A stretch of 16,837 nucleotides of DNA from positions 7,334-24,170 of the forward strand of contig JAJBTR010000098.1 in assembly GCA_020860745.1 (NCBI GenBank). Direction: 5' to 3'. The number at the start of each line of letters is the position of its first letter. Within the stretch, counting starts at the first letter, position 1. The position numbers and the translations under genes are program-made. Shown piece by piece: positions 7,714-15,159 of this stretch. This DNA comes from Lachnospiraceae bacterium. Lineage in GTDB: Bacteria; Bacillota; Clostridia; Lachnospirales; Lachnospiraceae. The notes beneath the pieces were generated by a model. It did not search any database. It was not told the origin of the DNA and saw only the letters and a list, made by a program, of their open reading frames with translations.

Positions 7714-8430
7714 TTATAATATCGTCAGCCAGACCGCCGCCGCGGTATTGTTGTCATTGTCATCCGGGATGCGGCGGCTGTGATACATGCGCATCCTGCA
7801 AATCCAGTCCTGCGGGTCGCTTGCTTTTTTCAACTCCCGTTCCATCTCTTCCTCCAGAACATATTCCCAGAATCCGTCAGAGCAGAGGAGGAAAGCATAC
7901 CATCCGGGATCCAGGCAGCGCTCCTGCGCTTCCGCCTTCAATTCTCCCTCCTGCCCAAGCGCTTTCAGTATCCGGCTGCGATCCTCATGAAAACGAATCT
8001 GTTCCGGTGTAATCTCCCCGAGCATGACGGCAATCTGCGACGCGCTGTGATCCTGCGTCTGAAAATCAAGCTTCCCTTCCCGGAAAAAATAAAGCCTGCT
8101 GTCTCCCACATGGATCCACCCCACATGCCGTCCGGAAATCGTCAGAACGACAGCTGTGCTCTTCATCGCGCAGGAAAGATTCTGTTTTTCACATACCGCC
8201 CTGTGTGCTTCCCGGATCAGGCGGGTCAGGCTTTCCGAATCTGTAACGCCGGGACGCCAGCTGCTGCAGATAACATCCGCCGCCGTGGAAGAAGCAATCC
8301 GTCCGCCTCCATGACCCCCCAGGCCGTCTGCGACAACCATACAGAGTTCTTCACCGGCTCCCCGCATCTGCACGGTATCCTCATTAACCGGCCTGCCGCC
8401 GATATCAGAATATTGCGCTGTCTGAATCAT
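7714..8430 (-). CDS. PP2C-family Ser/Thr phosphatase, soluble
   Basis: A 238-residue single-domain PP2C (PPM) phosphatase, about the usual size for bacterial Stp/PrpC enzymes. Metal-binding motifs are visible: NED with D18, VVADGLGGHGGG with D35, HVGDSRLYFF, LLCSDGFWEYV, and a late DDNDNNTAA. It should remove phosphate from Ser/Thr residues using two Mn or Mg ions in the cytoplasm. The ATG at 8430 has GAGG eight bases upstream and lies five bases after the previous PP2C stop. The anchored kinase follows directly, so this is its likely opposing enzyme. Confidence 0.93.
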   Translation of the reverse strand: MIQTAQYSDIGGRPVNEDTVQMRGAGEELCMVVADGLGGHGGGRIASSTAADVICSSWRPGVTDSESLTRLIREAHRAVCEKQNLSCAMKSTAVVLTISGRHVGWIHVGDSRLYFFREGKLDFQTQDHSASQIAVMLGEITPEQIRFHEDRSRILKALGQEGELKAEAQERCLDPGWYAFLLCSDGFWEYVLEEEMERELKKASDPQDWICRMRMYHSRRIPDDNDNNTAAAVWLTIL

Positions 8431-8435
8431 CTCTT

Positions 8436-9260
8436 TTACCTCTTATCTTCACATCGGATAATGATTGCCGAATAATTATCCTGTCCCAAAATCTTTTTTT
8501 CTTCTATCATGCGCCCGATTTCCTCCGCCGCGTCCTCTGCCCGTAGAGCAAGTGCCCGGCAAATTTCCTCCCCGCTAAGCGAACGATATACGCCGTCGCT
8601 CATCAGGGCAACACAATCATCCGGCAGCAAATGAAGCGGCTTCGCAGGCAAATCCAGATATTTCAACTGTCCCATCCCGAAAAAACTGGTGAGACCCGCC
8701 GCGTGCGGGTGAGATTTTGCCTCATCGAACGTCCCATTTCCGTTGATCATGCGGAGGATCAGTTCGTTTTGATAGATATGCTCCCTGTTCAACTGCAGGA
8801 GTTCGCCATTCCGGTACAGACAGATCCTGCTGTCGCCGACACTGGCGTAATATAATTTTCCCTGATAAAACAGCCCGGCAACCACCGTAGCTCCGCAGGT
8901 ACCAATGCGCGCCATGCCCAGTACACGGTTCACCTTACGGTTTGCACAGTCAAACAGTTCTGCCAGACGTTCCGTGGGTTCTCCGTCCGACAATGAAAAT
9001 TGCCGCATCATAGACGAAGTCACTGTACCGCTTACCAGATCTCCATTCTCCATGCCGCCCATACCGTCCGAGAGAACCGCAAGAAACCCCTGCTCGCTAT
9101 AAAGCTCCGGCGGAGAGAACGCCAGACTGTCCTCCTGACATTGTCTGTCCCCCTGCCCGGATACCTTCCCGGCAGAGAGCCGGTACGCCGCCGATTTCCG
9201 GCCGAATTTTCTCCTGACCGATGCAATCTTACGCAAACTCCCAACCTCTCTCCCAATCAA
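8436..9260 (-). CDS. PP2C-family Ser/Thr phosphatase, second copy
   Basis: PP2C motifs: CQED with D44, VLSDGMGGMENGD with D65, ASVGDSRICLY, LMSDGVYRS and a final GQDNYSA. It is closer to the receptor phosphatase at 11461-12900 than to its downstream neighbour: both share a NREHIY segment and a (S/D)(H/D)P...L.SF(F/L)GMG..(K/E)Y(L/I)D block, so a local duplication is likely. The start is uncertain. TTG at 9260 has a GGAG six bases upstream and overlaps the end of the FHA frame by 32 bases; another in-frame TTG is at 9236. The PP2C core begins near residue 33, so either start leaves the domain whole. Catalysis is expected in the cytoplasm. Confidence 0.9.
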   Translation of the reverse strand: MIGREVGSLRKIASVRRKFGRKSAAYRLSAGKVSGQGDRQCQEDSLAFSPPELYSEQGFLAVLSDGMGGMENGDLVSGTVTSSMMRQFSLSDGEPTERLAELFDCANRKVNRVLGMARIGTCGATVVAGLFYQGKLYYASVGDSRICLYRNGELLQLNREHIYQNELILRMINGNGTFDEAKSHPHAAGLTSFFGMGQLKYLDLPAKPLHLLPDDCVALMSDGVYRSLSGEEICRALALRAEDAAEEIGRMIEEKKILGQDNYSAIIIRCEDKR

Positions 9261-9709
9261 AACGCTCTCCGCACATGGCGATAAACATCAGATGTGTTGA
9301 GCCAACGGTTATGACATCATAGCTCTCAATTTTCGTAATACCCATAACCGTTTTCCGGTTGATCTGGATCAGATTCCGCCCGGAGGCCGGACCCGCAAAA
9401 AAAGAGACGGTCACGCTCATCATATGCCACCACAGCATGTTTTTCTCTGGAAATTTTCTGATCACCGGGAATACATATGTCTCCGATTTCTCTTCCTATA
9501 TAATTGTATCCCCCATGGATTCGGTAATCACACCCTTTCGCCGGTCCGTCCACACACACCAGCCAGCCGGACACCGGGTTAATATGGTTTTCCTCCTGTC
9601 TGTGAAAAGCAGCCGTGGCCAGACCGCTGCAGACCGGGCAGAAATCATGAATCGCGGCGTTGTAGTAATGTCCGTTGGGGCACCGCACCAGTCTGTTGAT
9701 AACATCCAT
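9229..9709 (-). pseudogene. Zinc-knuckle FHA protein, frameshifted in a T7 tract
   Basis: Two frames (9709-9326 and the frame ending at 9229) together match the FHA protein at 14473-15111 over its whole FHA half. The first holds an N-terminal CPNGHYY...CPVC zinc-binding motif (C10, H14, C24, C27), GWLVCVDGP, the FHA core IGR, and SREKH. The second continues FFAGPASGRN and ends MCGERFDW, like the paralogue's LCGENFDW. The break is in seven T on the sense strand (plus 9397-9403); removing one T restores a gap-free alignment (RLFFAGPASGRN against KMFFFGPSEGRN) and a protein of about 159 residues. ATG at 9709 has GAGGAG seven bases upstream, better than the TTG at 9715. It overlaps the previous FHA gene by 65 bases. 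As written, the FHA domain is truncated after its phosphopeptide-binding loop; phase variation or sequence error are alternatives to decay. Confidence 0.8.
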
Positions 9710-10067
9710 ACGCAATCTCCTCTGTATTTGCAGTTTGTTTTAATAGTTCTACCTGAAACAGATTTGTCGAATCTGCCAGATAAAACTGGCTCCCCGGCAG
9801 AACAGTCATGGGATAATACGGCGGAAAAGGACTGTCGTCTACATGCCAGGTACCGTTTCTGGATCCGAAATCCACCATGACCAGAAGCCCCTGCTGCCAG
9901 CGCAGCATACAGTGATGGCGGCTGACCGTCATAGAATCGTTTGAAAAACGCACGCCGCAGTCTGCATCTCTCCCGAACTGCAGGCCATCCGGTCCGATCA
10001 TCCAGGTTTTCCCCCTGAGCGGTCCTGACAGGCAGTGCAGAACAATTTTTTCATTCATTACTGACAC
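9645..10067 (-). CDS. Small FHA domain protein
   Basis: A 140-residue protein that is mostly one forkhead-associated domain: FGR at 31-33, SRHH with S49 and H52, and GSRNGT at 68-73, the residues that normally hold a phosphothreonine. It has no signal peptide or membrane helix, so it is a cytoplasmic reader of phosphorylated partners. GTG at 10067 has AAGGAG seven bases upstream; an in-frame ATG three codons later (10058) is also possible. The last 40 residues extend past the FHA fold, are Gln- and Thr-rich, and overlap the start of the next FHA gene, which suggests translational coupling. Confidence 0.88.
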   Translation of the reverse strand: MSVMNEKIVLHCLSGPLRGKTWMIGPDGLQFGRDADCGVRFSNDSMTVSRHHCMLRWQQGLLVMVDFGSRNGTWHVDDSPFPPYYPMTVLPGSQFYLADSTNLFQVELLKQTANTEEIAYGCYQQTGAVPQRTLLQRRDS

Positions 10068-10107
10068 ACCTCTACTCCTTCTTATTATCTAACCCACGAA
10101 AAACACA

Positions 10108-11442
10108 TCAGACATTTCCGTGCCGCACAGCGATCTGAATCTCCTGCGTCGAGGAGCCAAGGCTGATGCGCGCACCGACACCCACCTCATAGAGCTGCTC
10201 CGGGTTGAGCCTTGTACCGTTGACAAACGTTCCATAGGAGGACCCGAGGTCACGGATGTACACCCGTCCGTTCTGACACATGATCTCACAGTGCCGTCCG
10301 CTGACCCCGGAGGTTCCCGCCGGGACGACCAGATCGTTCGCCGCCGGATCCCGGCCGATGCGCACATGTTGCTTCACCGGATAGCGTTTTCCGGAAAAAT
10401 AACCCGCAACGCCCAGAATCCGGAATCCGCTGTCAAGCTCTTCCCGCTTTCCGTCAATCGGAATGGTCTCGGCATCAGAAAACGACGGGCTGCCGGCCGC
10501 ATCCCCGACCGCATAGGTCAGGCGGTTTTCATTGGCTCGGACAGTGGCTGCCACCACCTGATTTAACCCCTTCTTCATCATCCAGAATGCTACAAGAATA
10601 ATAATCACACTTAAAATCACACTCATGGAAACTATCGGTAGAGAATCCCAGATTGTATGCAAGGCAATGACAAGGACAAAATATTTCAGGAACACCGGCT
10701 TCGTAAAATGCTTCATCTGAAGTTTTTCATCGCCCTTGGCCCACACAAGCGCGCCGCAGGAAACCGCCGCCCAGAGAATATGTCCGCCGAGCGCCCAGAA
10801 GATTCGACCTCCTAGTTCAGAAAAACTCCAGCTTTCTTGAATTATTGCATACCATGCGTCCTCAATAGCGGTAAACCCGGCTCCGATGGTGGAGCCGATC
10901 AACATGCCGGTAAGGATATACTTTTTGTCCTTTCCCCGCAGGAAGAATGCAGCGGCTCCAACCTTTGCGGTCTCCTCCACAATGCCGACGATGATTGTCA
11001 TATAGCCTGGCAGAATCTCATAACCGATCGTGGTAAATACGAAAGATAATAGTCCCCCGATGAGCAGCACTACAATCACAGCCACAAAGGAGACATTACG
11101 CGGAATATTCATCTCCCAGAAAAAGCACATCGCGGTTATGGGAACCAGAAAGCTTCCTGCCATGAATAAAAACGGAAGAGCTGCTGTATGTCCAAATCCG
11201 AAGAGTAAAACATAGAGGAGTGCCATGACCAGCAGTGTACAGAGGAAAACTCTGGCAAACATATACGGTTTCTGCCAATTCTTAAGCATATTTTTTTCAT
11301 CCGGCGTTGTCAGCGCTGTCCCCGCGATAAAAAGCCGCGCATTCTCCTCCGGCGTGTGTTTCCGGAAAACATCGCTGAACACATCCCCCCATGTCAGTTT
11401 GTCGGTTCCCGCCTTTTTATAAAAGGTCCTGTTTTCGTTCAT
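10108..11442 (-). CDS. PrsW-like intramembrane protease fused to an FHA domain
   Basis: A 444-residue protein with about eight hydrophobic segments (about 60-290) and a C-terminal FHA domain. The membrane half has the PrsW signatures: EETAK with E156 and E157, F190xxxE194 (GFTAIED), H221, and H262xxxD266 (LHTIWD). PrsW-type proteins are glutamic intramembrane proteases; Bacillus PrsW starts release of a sigma factor by cleaving its anti-sigma factor. The cytoplasmic FHA part (about 345-440) keeps IGR (362-364), SGRH (381-384) and SSYGT (401-405). The fusion suggests that phosphothreonine binding recruits or switches the protease. It follows the receptor phosphatase by 18 bases with only a modest GGGGGA site, consistent with coupling. 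No sigma or anti-sigma gene is in the window, so the substrate is unknown. Confidence 0.88.
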   Translation of the reverse strand: MNENRTFYKKAGTDKLTWGDVFSDVFRKHTPEENARLFIAGTALTTPDEKNMLKNWQKPYMFARVFLCTLLVMALLYVLLFGFGHTAALPFLFMAGSFLVPITAMCFFWEMNIPRNVSFVAVIVVLLIGGLLSFVFTTIGYEILPGYMTIIVGIVEETAKVGAAAFFLRGKDKKYILTGMLIGSTIGAGFTAIEDAWYAIIQESWSFSELGGRIFWALGGHILWAAVSCGALVWAKGDEKLQMKHFTKPVFLKYFVLVIALHTIWDSLPIVSMSVILSVIIILVAFWMMKKGLNQVVAATVRANENRLTYAVGDAAGSPSFSDAETIPIDGKREELDSGFRILGVAGYFSGKRYPVKQHVRIGRDPAANDLVVPAGTSGVSGRHCEIMCQNGRVYIRDLGSSYGTFVNGTRLNPEQLYEVGVGARISLGSSTQEIQIAVRHGNV

Positions 11443-11460
11443 CCTATGTATCCCCCGTCA

Positions 11461-12900
11461 TCAGAAGTCCAGAATCAGGCAGGTGAAATTATCCTGCTTC
11501 GGATTCTGCGCCGCCAGCACCTGTTGTTCCATCAGCCTGGCGGCCTCATCCGCATTCGCGGTACTCTCCAGTATCTTTATGATCGTCCGCTCCGAAATCG
11601 TGTTAAAGACGCCGTCCGACATCAGCAGCAGCTTATCGCCGCGCCGTACATCCACCGGGCGCAGACTGCCGTCAATGTATTCCAGATCTCCCATACCCAG
11701 GAAACTGACCAGACGCTCCCTCTGCGGGTCTGATTTCACCCTGTCGAACGTTGCTTTTTTATTTACTGCCATGTGAAGCAGCTTCTGCTTATAGATATGC
11801 TCCCGGTTGATCTGAATGAGGTGGCTGTCGCAGTAGAGGTAAATGCGGCTGTCGCCCACAGCAATCCAGCGAAAACGCGATCCGTTGGTCAGCACGGCCA
11901 GAAGCGTCGCTCCGCTCTTGTAGATCTGATCCGGACCCAACAGATTCAGCACCTGACTGTTGCAAAGGCTCAGCATCTCATACAACGGGTTATTGCTGCC
12001 GGAAGCCCGGACCTGGTCAGCCGCCTGAATCATCCCCTTCACAGCCTGCTGACTGACTTTCTCTCCGTTAGAAAGTCCGCCCATACCATCCGAGACCACC
12101 GCAAGAAATCCGAGACGGGTAGACGCGGTGCCAAAGGTATCCTGCTGATTCCTTCGGTTTCCGATATTATGCACAATGCCGATCGCGCGGCCGTCCGAAT
12201 CCGGCATAGAAGGATTTTCGACTCGCGCCGTTTCCTCTTTCCATACGGTTTCTTCCTTATGGTTCCCCTCTGCCGCTGTCCCGACATCCGTAATTTCCTC
12301 TTTTTTCCCGCACAGGTGCAATATGCCCGCAATCGCAAGAATAACCGCAGCACCGCATACCAGTCCGAGTGCCAGCGCCTGTACAGCCGAAAGGCCGGAC
12401 AATAGTGCAGCAAATTCCCGATTTTCTGCGGCAACTGCACTTTCATCAACCGGTACAGCCGTCAGGGCAAACGTCATATTATCATTCGCCTCAAGCGTCG
12501 GACTCATTTCCAGCGTATATCCTTCCGCACTCTCATCCTCCACCGAGACAGAATACTCGTACGCTTCCCCTTCGTCGCTGAAGACCGCCACTTTTTCCTC
12601 CGCACAATACTCATTCCCGGCGCTTAATTCCTCAATCTCAATACTTTCCGCCTTGTTCCCCGCCTTGTCTGCCACATCCGCAATTTTTCGTGTAACAACG
12701 ACTTCTATGCCTTCATCAGGTGGCATTCCATCCGCATTGTCGTCGTGTTCCCCGGCCAGTGTGACAGTCAGCGTCACCTCTTTCGTATCGCCGGCGTTTT
12801 CCGCGGGAGTCAGCTTTTCTGTCGCGGCCTGCACGCTGGTGCTTCCCAGCAAAATCATCACGCACACTCCAGCCGCACCGCATAGTAATTTATGTCTCAT
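11461..12900 (-). CDS. Receptor-type PP2C phosphatase (signal peptide, ectodomain, membrane helix, PP2C)
   Basis: The frame is open from 12933, but GGGAGG at 12914-12909 sits eight bases before ATG 12900, and that start begins a clean signal peptide (MRHKLLCGAAGVCVMILLGS, probable cleavage after VQA at 25). The 479-residue product then has an acidic ectodomain (about 26-168) of strand-like segments such as YEYSVSVEDESAEGYTLEM, which loosely recalls Cna-B or other beta-sandwich modules, a membrane helix (about 172-197), a short linker and a cytoplasmic PP2C domain (about 237-479). PP2C residues: D254 in QQDT, D271 in SDGMGG, D350 in GDSR, D429 in SDG, D470 in QDN. Topology is ectodomain out, phosphatase in, so it may be a sensor that resets the kinases. 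It is paralogous to the PP2C at 8436-9260. Confidence 0.9.
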   Translation of the reverse strand: MRHKLLCGAAGVCVMILLGSTSVQAATEKLTPAENAGDTKEVTLTVTLAGEHDDNADGMPPDEGIEVVVTRKIADVADKAGNKAESIEIEELSAGNEYCAEEKVAVFSDEGEAYEYSVSVEDESAEGYTLEMSPTLEANDNMTFALTAVPVDESAVAAENREFAALLSGLSAVQALALGLVCGAAVILAIAGILHLCGKKEEITDVGTAAEGNHKEETVWKEETARVENPSMPDSDGRAIGIVHNIGNRRNQQDTFGTASTRLGFLAVVSDGMGGLSNGEKVSQQAVKGMIQAADQVRASGSNNPLYEMLSLCNSQVLNLLGPDQIYKSGATLLAVLTNGSRFRWIAVGDSRIYLYCDSHLIQINREHIYKQKLLHMAVNKKATFDRVKSDPQRERLVSFLGMGDLEYIDGSLRPVDVRRGDKLLLMSDGVFNTISERTIIKILESTANADEAARLMEQQVLAAQNPKQDNFTCLILDF

Positions 12901-12957
12901 CCGTCTTTCCTCCCGGCATCTTTCTAATTTCACTTTATTAAGGCAACGTCCCCTGTA

Positions 12958-14454
12958 TCATTCCACATAAAAACTCTCTCCGGAAAAATGGATGGTATTT
13001 CCCTGCCTTAAGCGATACCACCTGTCCCTCTGCAGCCTTTGTCCCGATACAAGCGTGCCATTGGTAGAGTGATCCATAATATACAACGCCAGATTCCTGT
13101 CGCACCACAGGCGGCACTGCGTACGGCTGATGCTTTCCGCACCGGCGGGATAACGCAGACGGCATTCCTCACTCCGGCCAATCAGGATACCGTTCTCTGC
13201 TGCCAGAATAAATACCTGACCCTGATAGAGTCCCGCGATTCCGCGCAGCCTGCAGCCGTCACGCGGGATCGTCGCCGTCACCCTGGCTTTTCCGGCTCTT
13301 TTTTCCATACCGAAATAATTCATCATTTTTGCGAACTGACCCGCGAGTTTCCAAGTTCCTGGCTGAGATTTCTGCTCCGCAAGCTTCCGATCTCCTGCCT
13401 CACATTTCTGCCCCGCAGCCGTTCCGGACAAAACCGGCGCCCGCAAACCGGAAACATTTCGGTCGGAAGACCCCTGCTTCACCAAAATATCCTCCCCGGG
13501 AAACAGAGCAGCCGCCATCTCCAGCGCCGATTGGAACCGGTCTTTCGGCTCCAGCTCCATACCCTTGCGAATCGACCGGCTCACATGAGCCGGAAGTTCC
13601 GGGCAAAAATTCTCAACAGGAACCACTTTTTCGTTCTGCATCAGCCGGCTCGGCGCTTTCGGCGGCATCTTTCCGCTTAATGCGTAATACATCGTCACAC
13701 TAAGGGCGTATACATCTGTCCATGGGCCCTGCTTTCCGTTTGTATAATACTGTTCCATCGGCGCAAAAACATGCTTTAAGATCGTTGTCATTCCATTCCC
13801 GCTGTTATAACAGCGAACCGACCCGAAATCAATGAGTTTGGCCTCTGTCAGGCTTGTCAGGAAGATATTATCCGGACTGATATCCCTGTGAATCAGCCCC
13901 CTCCCATGTATAATATGAAGTGTGCGAAGAATCTCCCTGATATAAGAAGAAAGCTGACTCCACGGAATCCTGCGCTGCCTGCGGATCATGCTGCGCATGT
14001 CAAACCCGGAAAGACATTCCATAGAGTAGTAAACCGTATTATTTTCCTCCGCCAGACCATACACATTTACGATGGAAGGCTCCCGGCGGAATCCATAGAG
14101 AATCTGTGCCTCCTCTTTAAAGTGCTGCCTGCATTTGGCGAAATAATCTTCCTGTCCGCTCTTCGGCACAATCCGATTGGTAACGATATTCCTCTCTACA
14201 TCCAGATCCGGATACAGTTCTTTGACGACCACTCTCTGGTTCCATTTGTAATCCCACGCCAGATAGGTAATGCCGAAGCCCCCTTTACCGATCACTTTCC
14301 CGATATAGTAGTGGGAAGCAAGCATATACCTGTCCGGCAGAGTATTGACAAGGCGTTCCGAAGCCGAAGCCTTTGCACTTTTATGGCAGTATGTACAGAT
14401 TCCGCTCTCAAGCCTCCCGGAAAAGCAGTTCGTACATAATTGCTGTAAATTCAT
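12958..14454 (-). CDS. Zinc-ribbon Ser/Thr protein kinase with C-terminal FHA domain
   Basis: A 498-residue protein: zinc ribbon (C7, C10, C20, C23), kinase domain (about 49-320) and FHA domain (about 404-498). Kinase residues: GKGGFG P-loop (56-61), Lys78 in VVVKELYP, HRDISPDN at 189-196, DFG at 209-211, APMEQY, and D247 in the F helix. The linker between kinase and FHA is basic and Gln/Lys/Gly-rich. In the FHA part IGR (425-427) and TNGT are present, but the usual SxxH reads SRTQ, so phosphothreonine binding may be changed. There is no membrane helix. It should be a cytoplasmic kinase that docks on phosphorylated partners or on itself. ATG 14454 has an AGGA nine bases upstream. Relative to its sisters it lacks the tail anchor and has VVVK instead of VAIK. 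Confidence 0.93.
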   Translation of the reverse strand: MNLQQLCTNCFSGRLESGICTYCHKSAKASASERLVNTLPDRYMLASHYYIGKVIGKGGFGITYLAWDYKWNQRVVVKELYPDLDVERNIVTNRIVPKSGQEDYFAKCRQHFKEEAQILYGFRREPSIVNVYGLAEENNTVYYSMECLSGFDMRSMIRRQRRIPWSQLSSYIREILRTLHIIHGRGLIHRDISPDNIFLTSLTEAKLIDFGSVRCYNSGNGMTTILKHVFAPMEQYYTNGKQGPWTDVYALSVTMYYALSGKMPPKAPSRLMQNEKVVPVENFCPELPAHVSRSIRKGMELEPKDRFQSALEMAAALFPGEDILVKQGSSDRNVSGLRAPVLSGTAAGQKCEAGDRKLAEQKSQPGTWKLAGQFAKMMNYFGMEKRAGKARVTATIPRDGCRLRGIAGLYQGQVFILAAENGILIGRSEECRLRYPAGAESISRTQCRLWCDRNLALYIMDHSTNGTLVSGQRLQRDRWYRLRQGNTIHFSGESFYVE

Positions 14455-14472
14455 TTTTCATCATCCTGACCA

Positions 14473-15111
14473 TCAGTTGGCCCAGTCAAAGTTTTCTCCG
14501 CAAAGCGGTACAAATATCAGTTTTGCACTGCCGATGCTCAGAGTATCGTAGGGATGGAGCTCGGTCGGCAGCATCACCATCTTGTCGTTCACCCGAACGA
14601 TGTTTCTGCCTTCTGAGGGGCCGAAGAAAAACATCTTCTCCACATCGTCATAAGCAATCAGCGCATGCTTTTCCCTGCTGATCTTCTGGTCGCCGCGGAT
14701 GCAGATATCCATATGCTCTGACCGTCCGATCTGATTGTAGCCGGTGCGAATGCGGTAGTCATTGCCGCGATCCGGTCCATCCACACAGACCAGCCAGCCG
14801 ACCACGGGAGTGAAGCCGCTTACCCGACCGGGGCTTACCGGAACCGTTTCAGAGCTATAGTCATTTCCGCCAATGTCCGCATTCAAAAATCCATCCATGG
14901 GACGAGTCGGGGCTTTCGTCTCATCTGAAGAGTTGACAAATGCGCCCACCGGTTCTGTCGCTCCGATATCGGCAAACCCGCCGTCCACCGGCTGGGTGGC
15001 GCCGACGTCGCCAAAACCGCCGCCGGAGAATGCCATCGACCCGACCTCCGGACCGGCCGTATTCGCATCTGTGCCAAAGTATTGTCCGTTTTCATATTTT
15101 ATCCTATCCAT
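14473..15111 (-). CDS. FHA domain protein with N-terminal Thr-x-Pro repeats
   Basis: A 212-residue soluble protein. The first 100 residues are Gly-, Asp- and Phe-rich and carry three similar blocks, GATQPVDGGF (T39), GATEPVGAF (T52) and APTRPMDGF (T69). The second half is an FHA domain with IGR (128-130), SREKH (145-149) and GRN (168-170), ending LCGENFDWAN. This layout, a flexible Thr-bearing N-tail before an FHA fold, recalls GarA/OdhI-type switches in which a kinase phosphorylates the tail and the FHA domain then binds it, although the motif sequence differs. ATG 15111 follows AAGGAG with a seven-base gap. The FHA half is a paralogue of the frameshifted gene at 9229-9709. It is a good candidate substrate for the kinase encoded directly downstream. 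Confidence 0.9.
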   Translation of the reverse strand: MDRIKYENGQYFGTDANTAGPEVGSMAFSGGGFGDVGATQPVDGGFADIGATEPVGAFVNSSDETKAPTRPMDGFLNADIGGNDYSSETVPVSPGRVSGFTPVVGWLVCVDGPDRGNDYRIRTGYNQIGRSEHMDICIRGDQKISREKHALIAYDDVEKMFFFGPSEGRNIVRVNDKMVMLPTELHPYDTLSIGSAKLIFVPLCGENFDWAN

Positions 15112-15159
15112 ATCTGCTCTCCTTTTCTTTTTTTATCTTAAAATGCAACAAGAATCATG

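Noticed and set aside
12176..12970. A 264-codon plus-strand frame rich in Ser, opposite the receptor phosphatase
   Set aside because: It is the complement of an acidic, Ser/Ala-rich coding region and has low-complexity composition; the minus-strand gene has a signal peptide and full PP2C motifs.
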